A stretch of DNA of 64,000 nucleotides from Chloroflexi bacterium B3_Chlor (GCA_005223035.1 NJBK01000006.1:37310-101309), one strand, 5' to 3'; positions 9,908 to 20,190 are shown, counted from the stretch's first letter. Notes: generated by a model from the letters alone, not told the origin. Program-made: numbers and translations.

Positions 9908-11881
9908 ATGAAACGCCTCACTGTCACTCTCGCCCTCTCCGTGGGAGCCTTGCTAGTGGCGTGCTCGCTGCCAGGGCCTTTCGCGGCGCCACGGCCCACA
10001 CCAGCGCCCGTGCCTTCGCCTACAACCCCTCAGCAGCCTGAGATGAGAGAGTCGAGACCATGGGTCAATCTCACCCACGTGGGAGACATCCACGCCCTGG
10101 CCAGACAAGGGGACTACCTATGGGCAGCAACCGACGGAGGAGTGATACGCTGGGATATCGTCAATGCTACCTACAAGAAATACACCAGCAGCGATGGTCT
10201 ACACCGGAACAGCGTGACGGGCATAGCTGTTGACGGAGAGGGGAACCTTTGGTTCGGTACCGACGATCCTGGAGAATCAACACGCATTCTCCATGGTCTG
10301 CCGGCAGTCAGCAAGTTTGACGGACAGACTTGGACAACCTACGGCTCAGTGAGACAGGCAGTAGAGGCCGAGTACGACTCCATCCGCGGTACGGTGAACG
10401 AGAACGATCTGTGGTTAGTGGACAGCGAAGGCAGGGCCTGGGTCACCTTCTCCCTGGGTGTGCAGGCTTTTGATGGCGCCAAGTGGACGATCTACGAACC
10501 CCCCAACACGCTCGTCGAACAAGAAGCCACGGCCTTGGGCATGGACAGCGTCGGCCAAGTGTGGATAGCCAGCCGATTCGCGTATGGGCGCACGGGCGGT
10601 GCCAGCGTATTTGACGGGCAAGACTGGAAGCAATACCGAACTGACGATGAACTGGGGAGCCCCTTCGTCAGCGACATCGCTGCCGATACGGCAGGCAACG
10701 TATGGTTCGCTACAGACCACGGAATCAGCCGGTTCGACGGTGAGCAGTGGGCCACTTATGGGAGCTCTGATGGACTTGCTGGCACCATAGTCCACCAGCT
10801 CGTCGTTGACCGACAAGACCGCGTGTGGATTGCAGCTGACGGTGGAGTGAGTGTCTATGACGGGGAGCGCTGGCAAACGCTCACTGCGGCCGACGGGATG
10901 AGCACCGACTTGGTCCATGCCATCACCATTGACAGCGCGGCTACAGCCTGGTTTGGCGGCTGGGGAGGAGCGATAGACAGTTTCGATGGTGATCGCTGGA
11001 CCACCTATGTCACCGAGGACGAGTTGCCTGGCTATTCCGTTAACGCCATCACCTTGGATGAACAAGGTCAGGTGTGGTTAGGCACGTCCGGTCCCGATCC
11101 CGTCGTCTACGATGGGGACCAGTGGCGAACCTTCCCTGCTGGGGAAGCTCTGTCAGCCGGTATCATCTATGCTATGGCGGGTGATGCTGGTGGCAACGTC
11201 TGGTTTCACACCAGCCAGGGAGCGCGCAAGCTGTCATTGGAAGACGGAACCTGGACTACCTACGATAGCCTCAAGGAGGCGGTAGAGGAGAACTACGATG
11301 CTGTGTTGACCACGATTGGGGACACAAGGATGTGGACGATAGACGACGCTCACGGGGTTTGGGTCGGGGCCAACAGATACGATGACCAGGGTTGGGTCAC
11401 CTACGAGCAGCAGGAAGCCCTCAGCCAGACGGAAGTCACAGCGGTAGCCATTGATGGACACGGACGACTCTGGTTTGGAACCCGCGATAGAGGTCTGGTC
11501 ATCCTGGATGGCGACACCTGGTCGAGCTATGATCAGGAGAACTCGTCGTTGAGCGACAACTGGGTCAAAGACATCCTGATTGACAATGAGGACCGGGTAT
11601 GGGTGGCCACCCCAGCAGGCTTGAATGTGATCACCGGACAGTGGTGGCAGGTTTTCACCACCGAAGCTGGCTTGATCAGCGACAACGTACTGACCTTGGC
11701 GCTCGACAGCGGCGATCGAGTGTGGCTGGGGACCAAGAGTGGGGTGAGCCGCTTCGACGGCGAGAACTGGTACAACTACGCCATCCTTGATGTGGAAGAC
11801 ATAGCCGTGGACAATGACGGCAACGTATGGATCGGAACACTTTTCGATGGTTTGCTCATCCATGTCTCTGACAGGGAATAG
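9908..11881 (+). CDS. Lipoprotein with two-component-regulator-type beta-propeller repeats
   Basis: MKRLTVTLALSVGALLVAC lipobox; many repeats of D..G.vWfaT..Gv..fDG..W..Y. ORF track starts at 9863. Confidence 0.85.
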   Translation: MKRLTVTLALSVGALLVACSLPGPFAAPRPTPAPVPSPTTPQQPEMRESRPWVNLTHVGDIHALARQGDYLWAATDGGVIRWDIVNATYKKYTSSDGLHRNSVTGIAVDGEGNLWFGTDDPGESTRILHGLPAVSKFDGQTWTTYGSVRQAVEAEYDSIRGTVNENDLWLVDSEGRAWVTFSLGVQAFDGAKWTIYEPPNTLVEQEATALGMDSVGQVWIASRFAYGRTGGASVFDGQDWKQYRTDDELGSPFVSDIAADTAGNVWFATDHGISRFDGEQWATYGSSDGLAGTIVHQLVVDRQDRVWIAADGGVSVYDGERWQTLTAADGMSTDLVHAITIDSAATAWFGGWGGAIDSFDGDRWTTYVTEDELPGYSVNAITLDEQGQVWLGTSGPDPVVYDGDQWRTFPAGEALSAGIIYAMAGDAGGNVWFHTSQGARKLSLEDGTWTTYDSLKEAVEENYDAVLTTIGDTRMWTIDDAHGVWVGANRYDDQGWVTYEQQEALSQTEVTAVAIDGHGRLWFGTRDRGLVILDGDTWSSYDQENSSLSDNWVKDILIDNEDRVWVATPAGLNVITGQWWQVFTTEAGLISDNVLTLALDSGDRVWLGTKSGVSRFDGENWYNYAILDVEDIAVDNDGNVWIGTLFDGLLIHVSDRE

Positions 11882-11883
11882 CT

Positions 11884-12771
11884 GTGGCGGAGGAAAGCAT
11901 CCGCATCGAAAGGCTGCACGAGACTGAAGACTTCTACGCCTGTGTGGAGGTGCAGAAGCAAGTCTGGGGCATGCCAGACATCCTGGTCGTGCCGACCCAC
12001 CTGTTGATCACCGCGCAGAAGAATGGGGGTCTGGTACTGGGGGCCTTCAACGAAGAGGGAAGGTTGGTGGGCTACCTTTTCGGTTTTCTGGGCACCAGAG
12101 AGCCAAGCTCTGAGGATCAGCACGCAGCCGGGCGATTGAAGCACTGTTCCCACATGATGGGCGTTCTCCCAGAGTATCAGGCCAAAGGCATCGGCTATCT
12201 TCTCAAGCTGAGACAGCGAGGCCACGCCCTCTCCCAGGGGCTCGACCTGGTGACGTGGACCTATGATCCTTTGGAAAGTATGAACGCGAACCTGAACCTG
12301 TGCAAGCTGGGTGTGGTCTGCGACACATATCTGAGTGATGTCTATGGGCGGATGGGAGATGAGTTGAATGTGGGCTTGGCGACAGATCGCTTCCAGATAG
12401 AGTGGTGGATTACAAGCCAGAGGGTCGCCGAACGGATCGCGAAGGGCGGCGAGAAGTTGCGCCTGGACGATGTGCTGGCGCAAGGGGCGAAGCAGGTCAG
12501 TGTCACAACCATCGGCTCTGATGGGGTCCTGCGGCCTTCGGCTCATGATCTCTCCGCCACTGCCGAGCATGTGCTGGTGGAAGTGCCGGCTGATTTCCAG
12601 AGCATCAAGGCCGCCGACATGCCGTTGGCCATAGAATGGCGGATGCACACGCGGGAGATATTCTGTCATTACCTAGATGCGGGCTACACCGTGAGCGAGT
12701 TCCTCAGTGAGATCAGAGAGGGCTCAAGGCACAGCTACTATGTCTTGAGGAAGGACTATGTGATATCCTAG
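11884..12771 (+). CDS. GNAT family N-acyltransferase (COG3375-like)
   Basis: MGVLPEYQAKGIGYLLKLRQRGHALSQGLDLVTWTYDPLESMNANLNLCKLG; starts 2 nt after previous stop; followed by OSBS/NSAR gene. Confidence 0.8.
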   Translation: MAEESIRIERLHETEDFYACVEVQKQVWGMPDILVVPTHLLITAQKNGGLVLGAFNEEGRLVGYLFGFLGTREPSSEDQHAAGRLKHCSHMMGVLPEYQAKGIGYLLKLRQRGHALSQGLDLVTWTYDPLESMNANLNLCKLGVVCDTYLSDVYGRMGDELNVGLATDRFQIEWWITSQRVAERIAKGGEKLRLDDVLAQGAKQVSVTTIGSDGVLRPSAHDLSATAEHVLVEVPADFQSIKAADMPLAIEWRMHTREIFCHYLDAGYTVSEFLSEIREGSRHSYYVLRKDYVIS

Positions 12772-12787
12772 GGAGGATATCTCTGCG

Positions 12788-13897
12788 ATGCGCATCGAAC
12801 GCGTTCAGCTACGACACATCAGACTGTCCCTGGTTCATCCCTTCGAAACCAGCTTCGGACGGGAAACGGACCGCGATATCATCATCGTCAAAGCCTGGGC
12901 CGATGGACTCGTAGGCTATGGAGAATCCGCATCCATGGCTAAACCCTTCTACAACTACGAGACTACCGAGACCTGCTGGCACATTCAACGAGATTTCCTC
13001 GTGCCGTGGCTTCTGGAACGAGAGATCACGGACGGAGCGGAGTTGGTGCGGCTATTCGCTGCGGTACGGGGCCACAACGTGGCCAAGACGGGTCTAGAAC
13101 AGGCCTGGTGGGACCTGAAGGCCAAGACCGAAGGTCAGCCATTGGCCCGCCTGCTTGGCGGCGCCAAGGAGAGAATCGAGTGCGGTGTTAGCATCGGCAT
13201 TCAGGAGAGTGTGGAACGCCTGCTCGAGCGCGTCGGTTTCTTCCTAAAGCAAGGGTATAGGCGCATCAAGATCAAGATCAAGCCCGGGTGGGATCTGGAC
13301 GTGGTGGAGCGTGTCAGGCAAACCTACCCGCAGATACCCCTCATGCTCGATGCCAACTCGGCCTACACGTTGGCCGACACCGGCCTGCTCAAGGCTCTCG
13401 ATGACTACGACCTGATGATGATCGAGCAGCCTCTGAGATACGACGACCTCATCGATCACGCCAAGCTGCAAAGTCAGATAAAGACACCTATCTGTCTGGA
13501 TGAGAGCATCACCTCGCCAGCGCACGCTCGATGGGCCATTGAGCTGGGAAGCTGTAGCATCATCAACATCAAGCCCGCTCGGGTGGGGGGCATGCATCAG
13601 GCGCGCCGTATCCACGACATCTGTCAGAAGCACGATATGCCAGTCTGGTGCGGAGGATTGCTGGAATCGGGCATTGGGCGCGCCCACAACGTGGCCATCT
13701 GCTCGCTGGCTAACTTCCGCCTGCCCGCAGACCTGTCGGCCAGCAGCCGGTACTACGCTGAGGATGTCGTCCTCCCACCGTGGGAGGTGGACAGTGAGGG
13801 GATGATGACAGTCCCCAGCGCGCCGGGCATTGGTGTAGAGGTAGACGAGGATCTGATGGACAAGGTCACAGTTAAGGAGCAAACCTTCTCCGCTTGA
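12788..13897 (+). CDS. menC: o-Succinylbenzoate synthase / N-succinylamino acid racemase family enolase
   Basis: RRIKIKIKPGWD (KxK), MLDANSAY, EQPL, CLDESI, INIKPARVGG enolase-superfamily motifs. Confidence 0.85.
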   Translation: MRIERVQLRHIRLSLVHPFETSFGRETDRDIIIVKAWADGLVGYGESASMAKPFYNYETTETCWHIQRDFLVPWLLEREITDGAELVRLFAAVRGHNVAKTGLEQAWWDLKAKTEGQPLARLLGGAKERIECGVSIGIQESVERLLERVGFFLKQGYRRIKIKIKPGWDLDVVERVRQTYPQIPLMLDANSAYTLADTGLLKALDDYDLMMIEQPLRYDDLIDHAKLQSQIKTPICLDESITSPAHARWAIELGSCSIINIKPARVGGMHQARRIHDICQKHDMPVWCGGLLESGIGRAHNVAICSLANFRLPADLSASSRYYAEDVVLPPWEVDSEGMMTVPSAPGIGVEVDEDLMDKVTVKEQTFSA

Positions 13898-13904
13898 GGA
13901 GCGC

Positions 13905-14426
13905 ATGGGCCGCACAATCCTGCTGACTGGCCGCCCAGGGGTGGGCAAGACCACAGTGATCAAGAAGGCGCTAGACAGACTGGAGGGACGTGCCGGAGGC
14001 TTCTACACCGCCGAGATGCGGAAAGGCGGTCGACGTCAGGGGTTCAAGATTGTCACGCTGGACGGTCAAGAGGGCATCCTATCTCACGTGGACATCAAAG
14101 GCCGGCCACGAGTGAGTAGATACGGGGTGAATCTGACAGACCTTGACGAGGTAGCCGTGGCGGCTTTGCGGCAGGCGATTGCGGAGGCCGATTGCATCGT
14201 TGTGGACGAGATAGGTAAGATGGAGCTCTTCTCAGAGGAGTTCCGCAAGGCGGTCACCGAGGCGGTCGAGAGCGAGAAGCCTGTGCTGGGAACAGTGATG
14301 GCCACCCGAGACCCATGGGTCGACTCCCTCAAGGCTCTCCCTCAGGTGACCGTCATCGAAGTCACGCAGGACAATCGCGAGCAGATGGTTCCGCTAGTGA
14401 TGGAACTCCTTCAAAGTCCCTCTTAG
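13905..14426 (+). CDS. THEP1-family nucleoside-triphosphatase
   Basis: Walker A GRPGVGKTT; GGFYTAEMRKGGRRQGFKIVTLDG; IVVDEIGKMELFSEEF. Confidence 0.9.
   Translation: MGRTILLTGRPGVGKTTVIKKALDRLEGRAGGFYTAEMRKGGRRQGFKIVTLDGQEGILSHVDIKGRPRVSRYGVNLTDLDEVAVAALRQAIAEADCIVVDEIGKMELFSEEFRKAVTEAVESEKPVLGTVMATRDPWVDSLKALPQVTVIEVTQDNREQMVPLVMELLQSPS
13930..14038 (+). repeat. Parent copy of a ~110 bp dispersed duplication (second copy 19248-19358)
   Basis: Direct visual alignment: only a few substitutions plus a 2-nt indel. Confidence 0.9.
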
Positions 14427-14736
14427 CCGACCTCTCATCATGCCCCAGAGCGCACCAACATTGTCTCTAGCGCGCCACTTGCCAACGAACCTCAGCATCA
14501 GAAGGCAAAAAGGGTGTCGCACACCATCTTCATGGTTTCCCACACTCATTAGGACCGAGAATGGTATCTGCCTCTTGAGGAGTTGCGCCTACGTCTGATG
14601 GCACTCATGGACAAGCTGTCAAGCATCCTAGCCAGCGAAGGGAGGGGCCGTGACAGAGTCACACAGCAAGTCCCACGAGATCCTGCCCCTTGGTACTTCG
14701 CTTGGTTCACGGGCCAAGCTCAGAAGGGCCAAAGGC

Positions 14737-15723
14737 TCATCTTTCTTCTCGTTGCAGGTGCTCCCCCACGATTTCGAAGAGCAGATCGACATCTATGTTC
14801 CCTCCCGAGATCACAGCCACCACCTTCCTGCCCTTCAAGTTCACCTTGTCGAAGAGCAGGGCCGCCACTCCTACCGCTCCCGAGCCCTCCACCACCAAGT
14901 GTTCCGCCTCCAGAAGGGCGAAAATGGCCTCCCGAGTCTCCTCCTCGTTGACCAGCACTACTTCGTCAATGAGGTCCTTGGCGATCCGGAAGGGCACGAT
15001 GCCGAAGCCGCCGGCTAAGCCCTCACAAATGGTGGGGTCGTGTTCGTACCTCTCATAGCAGCGCCCTTCCTTGAGAGATAGATACGCCGACGGCGAGGCC
15101 TCGACCTGCACCCCAATGATCTTTATGCTGGGGTTCACGGCCTTAGCCGCTACAGAGACCCCTGCGATGAGCCCTCCGCCGCCGATGGGCACCAAGAGCG
15201 CCTCGGCATCAGGTAGTTCCTCCATGATCTCGAGGCCGACAGTGCCCTGGCCGGCAATGATCAGCGGGTCGTCGAACGAGTCCGTGTAGGTTAGGTCATG
15301 CTCCCGTTGGAATTCCATTGAAGCATCATCGGCATCATCGTACTGTTCGCCAACCAGGAAGATCTTTGACCCGAACTCTGCCAGCTTATCTACCTTGGAG
15401 GCAGGCGTATTGACAGGCATGAACAGGTTCACTGGCACACCGCCTAGCGCGCGTGCAGCGTAGGCCACTCCCAGTGCGAAGTTGCCCGAGGAGGGCGCCA
15501 CCACCCCCCTGGCCCTCTGCTCGACCGACAGGCTGGCAATCTTGTTGATGGCTCCGCGCACCTTGAAGGCACCTGTTCGCTGGAGGTTTTCCAGCTTCAA
15601 CCAGACATCGCTTCCCACCCTCTCGCTCAGGAGGAAAGAGTGTTGAAGAGGTGTATTCCTCAGCAGATTGCCAGTATTCTGCCGGGCAATCAAGATGTCC
15701 TTAAGGCCCAACATGCTGCTCAC
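14737..15723 (-). CDS. PLP-dependent threonine/serine dehydratase family
   Basis: WLKLENLQRTGAFKVRGA, APSSGNFALGVAYAARALG, LLVPIGGGGLIAG. Confidence 0.85.
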   Translation of the reverse strand: MSSMLGLKDILIARQNTGNLLRNTPLQHSFLLSERVGSDVWLKLENLQRTGAFKVRGAINKIASLSVEQRARGVVAPSSGNFALGVAYAARALGGVPVNLFMPVNTPASKVDKLAEFGSKIFLVGEQYDDADDASMEFQREHDLTYTDSFDDPLIIAGQGTVGLEIMEELPDAEALLVPIGGGGLIAGVSVAAKAVNPSIKIIGVQVEASPSAYLSLKEGRCYERYEHDPTICEGLAGGFGIVPFRIAKDLIDEVVLVNEEETREAIFALLEAEHLVVEGSGAVGVAALLFDKVNLKGRKVVAVISGGNIDVDLLFEIVGEHLQREER

Positions 15724-15830
15724 CCACGGTTCCGTCTACTGCACAGAAATGAGCCGAGCTGAGAGCTCGGCCCCAAGTACGATAGAATCATCTGGTGCTG
15801 TGTCCATCTAGGATTGAAGCCCCAGTCCAA

Positions 15831-16584
<754 letters not shown>

Positions 16585-16595
<11 letters not shown>

Positions 16596-17499
16596 AAGCC
16601 ATCCTCCGCTCGATGAGCTTCACGAATACTGATAGGCTGAGAGTCAAAACCAGATAGAGAAAGGCGACCGTATTCCAAGTCTCGAAGGTGCGGAACGTTC
16701 GAGCCCGATTCAGTTTGCCCAGATGGGTCAGTTCTCTAACCGCCAGAACCGAGATCAGAGACGAATCCTTCAGCATGGCTATGAAGTCGTTGCCCAGAGG
16801 GGGCAAGACCCTCCTGATGGCCTGAGGAAGGATGATGTACCGCATGCCCTGGAAATAGCCCATGCCCAGGGAACGCGCAGCCTCCATCTGTCCTCTCTGG
16901 ATCGACTGGATCCCCGCGCGGAACACCTCCGCCTCGAAGGCGGCGTAGGCGAAGGCCAAGCCTACAATCGCCCTGACTGTCATCTCCACATCTTGGATGC
17001 TGAGGTCGGCCAGACGGTCGGCCAACCCCACCAGTGGCCCGATGGCCAGGCTCCCTGACATCGTGGTGCCCAACCAGTTCAGGAACTGGAGGGCGAGGGG
17101 TGTTACAACGTAGGCGAAGTAGATGAGCAGCACCAGGATAGGGATACCCCTCACGACCTCGACGTACACGGAACTGATGGTGTAGAAAACCACGTTGTTC
17201 GAGACCCGTCCGAGGCCGAGAACAAGCCCCAGGATCAGAGCCAGGAAGAAGGAGATGAGGCTCACCCCGATGGTAAGTCGGACGCCCGCTCTGAGGAAGA
17301 GAAGGGCGTCCTGATAGGTAGGGGATATGAGGAAGAAGTAGACGATGAGAGCTCCCAGCAAGAGGATGATCAAAGCCCACCACGGCACGTCCGCCAGTCT
17401 TCCCGTCCACGGGATCAACTTGGACTCACGTTCCTCCGTCTTGGTCGTCACAGCCATTAGACGCTCCTTGTCCAGCCAGCAGGAGACCGGAAGAGTCAA
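16585..17499 (-). CDS. Amino acid ABC transporter permease
   Basis: [50 protein letters not shown]. Confidence 0.92.
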
Positions 17500-17510
17500 G
17501 GCAACTCACA

Positions 17511-17539
17511 CCTGCGGGGCGCCAGAGGCGCCCCGCAGG
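17511..17539. promoter_or_regulatory. Perfect 13-bp intercistronic hairpin
   Basis: CCTGCGGGGCGCC-AGA-GGCGCCCCGCAGG; no T-tract on the transcribed strand. Confidence 0.85.
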
Positions 17540-17576
17540 CACATCTCTCCAAGTGTCCCCCCAGCCTACTGCTTCA

Positions 17577-18449
17577 CTACTCCGGTGAGCAGGGCCGCAG
17601 GAGCCACTCTTCGCAGATCTCATCCATCGTGCCATCCGCGAATAGTTCCTGCAAAGCCCAGTTGAAGGGCACGACCAGATCGCTCATGGGCGGGAAGGGA
17701 AGGGCCAGGAGCTCTCCTCCGGTGACAGAAAAGGCGATCCTCAATTGGCCAGGGTTCGCGCCCATGAAGCCAATAGCTGCGACCTCGTCGATGATGACGG
17801 TATCTACCTCGCCGGCCATCAAGGCCACCATAGGCAAGTCGTAGGTCTCGTAGCTCTCGCACCTGTCCTCGCCGACGAGCTTCATGCAGGTGATCTCATT
17901 GGTGGTCCCGATCTGGGTGCCGATGTTCAGATCCGAGGCCACAAAGCTCTCCTCGTCGGCGAGCTCCGCCCGGTCGTCGTCGGCCTGGGCCATGATCACC
18001 TGGCCGTACTCGATGTATGGATCCGAATAGTCGACGACCAGAGATCGCGCCAGAGTGATGGTGATGCCGTCAAAGGCCACGTCATACTCGCCCGCCCCCA
18101 AGGCCTCAAACAGGCCCTCCCAGGCCACCACCACGAAGACCGCCTCGCAGTTCAACTTCTCACAGATGGCGCGCCCGACGTCGTAGTCCCAGCCCACCGA
18201 CTCATTGGTGTCCGCGTCTATGTAGTTGAAAGGCGGATAGGCGTCCTCCACCGCCATGCGGACCTCTCGACCGCCTAGGTCAGACGTCGGCCCAGTCGGC
18301 GGGCACTCTAGGGCCTCTGGGCATTCCGGCGGCGGTGGGCACTCTCCCGCCTCCGGGCACGGTGGGCACGGTGTCGCTGCCGGAGCGCAGCCAGCAACCA
18401 CCAAGCCCAGGATACTGATGAGCGTTACCAGTACAGCAAGCTTCTTCAT
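17577..18449 (-). CDS. Amino acid ABC transporter substrate-binding lipoprotein
   Basis: MKKLAVLVTLISILGLVVAGCAP lipobox; SBP family 3 features VRMAVEDAYPPFNYID, GWDYDVGRAICEKLNC, EYDVAFDGITIT. Confidence 0.92.
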   Translation of the reverse strand: MKKLAVLVTLISILGLVVAGCAPAATPCPPCPEAGECPPPPECPEALECPPTGPTSDLGGREVRMAVEDAYPPFNYIDADTNESVGWDYDVGRAICEKLNCEAVFVVVAWEGLFEALGAGEYDVAFDGITITLARSLVVDYSDPYIEYGQVIMAQADDDRAELADEESFVASDLNIGTQIGTTNEITCMKLVGEDRCESYETYDLPMVALMAGEVDTVIIDEVAAIGFMGANPGQLRIAFSVTGGELLALPFPPMSDLVVPFNWALQELFADGTMDEICEEWLLRPCSPE

Positions 18450-18751
18450 GTCTTTCCTCCTTCTTCGATAATCTGCTTCCCCCCAAGGGAAGCACGCCAA
18501 TACTGCCCCGCAATTCTAGCATGTGTTGGAAACTTTGTCAAGTCTGTTCTGTCGATGCCAAGACCCAGTAGTTGCGGTAGAATCATCTCATACATCAGTG
18601 CGAGGAGTTGCCTGGAGCGAACGAGGAAGAAGAGAGGGAAGTTAGAAGCAAACAGAACGGCAAGGTGACTCTACCGGTACGAGGCAAGGGCATCGCGACA
18701 TTGAAGTTCCAGTTGGAAGCCTAGTGTCAAGCCGAGGAGCGAGGTGCTTCA

Positions 18752-18767
18752 CTTCGCTCAGAATGAC
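18752..18767. repeat. Extra solitary copy of the terminal inverted repeat
   Basis: CTTCGCTCAGAATGAC, inverse of GTCATTCTGAG(gag)CGAAG at 18813. Confidence 0.8.
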
Positions 18768-18812
18768 GGCGGCACACGATCTTTGACAATATTGGGCAAA
18801 TCGACCGACTTT

Positions 18813-19246
18813 GTCATTCTGAGGAGCGAAGCGACGCCTCTCCTGAGCCCGGCCAAAGGAAAGAATCTCTGTAGCCCGCCGCAGCACGACGCGATCTTCG
18901 CGGGGAAGCTCGCATGAAGCAATACTACGTCTACATCATGACCAATAGATCACGGACTCTCTACACCGGTGTGACCAACGACCTTCAACGGCGCGTCTAT
19001 CAACATCAGCATGGAATGGGTTCCAGGTTCACCAGCAAGTACAACATCGATCGCCTCGCGTATTTCCAGGTCTTCGCCGACATTCGTGACGCCATCGCTC
19101 GTGAGAAGCAGATCAAGTGGTGGCTCCGCGCCAAGAAGGTGGCGCTGATCGAGTCTACGAACCCAACCTGGGACGACCTGAGTACTGACTGGTACGAGAA
19201 GTGACGCCCTTTGCCGTGTGAGATTTTTCGCTTCGGTCAGAATGAC
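18813..19246. mobile_element. Small inverted-repeat-bounded element carrying a GIY-YIG nuclease ORF
   Basis: Left GTCATTCTGAGGAGCGAAGCGACG...GAATCTC; right GAGATTTTTCGCTTCGGTCAGAATGAC; ORF 18914-19204 between. Confidence 0.6.
18914..19204 (+). CDS. GIY-YIG nuclease family protein
   Basis: YYVYIMTNRSRTLYTGVTNDLQRRVYQHQ; REKQIKWWLRAKKVALIES. Confidence 0.95.
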   Translation: MKQYYVYIMTNRSRTLYTGVTNDLQRRVYQHQHGMGSRFTSKYNIDRLAYFQVFADIRDAIAREKQIKWWLRAKKVALIESTNPTWDDLSTDWYEK

Positions 19247-19247
19247 A

Positions 19248-19358
19248 GCCGCCCAGGGGTGGTCTCAAGACCACAGTGATGAAGAAGGCGCTAGACAGAC
19301 TGGGGGGACGTGCCGGAGGCTTCCACACCGCCGAGATACGGAAAAGCGGTCGTCGTCA
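19248..19358 (+). pseudogene. Decayed 5' fragment of THEP1 NTPase gene
   Basis: Near-identical to 13930-14038 but with 2-nt insertion in the Walker A region causing a frameshift. Confidence 0.88.
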
Positions 19359-19359
19359 C

Positions 19360-20190
19360 CTACGAATCTGACCGCATCTCGACAATACGGTCCAGACGGA
19401 AAGTGCGCTGTTCGCTGCGCAGGTGGCACATAGCGACGAGGTACAGTTGTCCTCCGTATGCCGTCACCCGCAGAGGGCTGACAACGCGCAGCGTCTCCTG
19501 ATTACTGGCGGAGACGTATCTCAACTCCAGCTCGCCCTCACACCGCAACGCCTCCTCTATTTGCGGAGGAAGAACCACGACTTCTCTCTGAGGCGGCCGA
19601 ATCATGCCTCCTTGCAGGTCTGTGAGATCTCCGAGGGTCGAAACACCTCTGTCGAGCAGATCGGCCAAGAAGTAGTCAAGGACCTGCTTGGTAGTCAGAA
19701 CATCGCCCATTGCGCGATGTTGATCCCGGGCCTCAATGCCCAGGGATCGAGCAACATGCTGTAGACTGTTGCTGGCGAAGGAGTAGCAGCGACGAGCCAA
19801 AGACAGGGTGTCAACGACCAAGCTACTTGCAAAGGGGACGCGGCAGATCTCGAACTCCGCGGCCAGGAAACCCAAGTCGAAGGGGGCGTTGTGTGCTACC
19901 AAGACCGTCTCATTGAGCATCTCCAGCACCGGAGGAGCGATGTCCGCGAAGAGAGGAGCGTCGATCACATCCTCATCTCTGATGCCATTGACGGCAAAGG
20001 CTCCCGGTGAGATCGACCGCCCCGGGTTCACAAGGCTGTGGAAGCGACCCAGCTCGGCGCCACCCTGACACTGGAGCAACGCAATCTCACAGACACGGTC
20101 TCCGAAGTGAGGGTTTAGGCCAGTTGTCTCCACATCTAGAACGGTGAACGTCACACCGTCAAGCGGAGTCGACAAGGCAGGCGTTTCCAC
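19360..20190 (-). CDS. DnaQ-type 3'-5' exonuclease fused to a C-terminal WYL-like domain
   Basis: ExoI LDVETTGLNP, ExoII HNAPFDLGFLAAE, ExoIII HRAMGD; C-term LELRYVSASNQETLRVVSPLRVTAYGGQLYLVAMCHLRSEQRTFRLDRI. Confidence 0.88.
   Translation of the reverse strand: METPALSTPLDGVTFTVLDVETTGLNPHFGDRVCEIALLQCQGGAELGRFHSLVNPGRSISPGAFAVNGIRDEDVIDAPLFADIAPPVLEMLNETVLVAHNAPFDLGFLAAEFEICRVPFASSLVVDTLSLARRCYSFASNSLQHVARSLGIEARDQHRAMGDVLTTKQVLDYFLADLLDRGVSTLGDLTDLQGGMIRPPQREVVVLPPQIEEALRCEGELELRYVSASNQETLRVVSPLRVTAYGGQLYLVAMCHLRSEQRTFRLDRIVEMRSDS

Noticed and set aside
11776-12669. 297-aa minus-strand ORF
   Set aside because: Antisense to the propeller/GNAT genes; no protein-like features
15753-15771. 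Terminator GCCGAGCT-GAG-AGCTCGGC
   Set aside because: Good stem between ABC ATPase and dehydratase genes but no convincing T-tract on either strand; function unclear
18642-18887. 81-aa minus ORF
   Set aside because: EILSFG...RFAPQNDK / VILSEVKHL is translation of the palindromic repeat, not a gene
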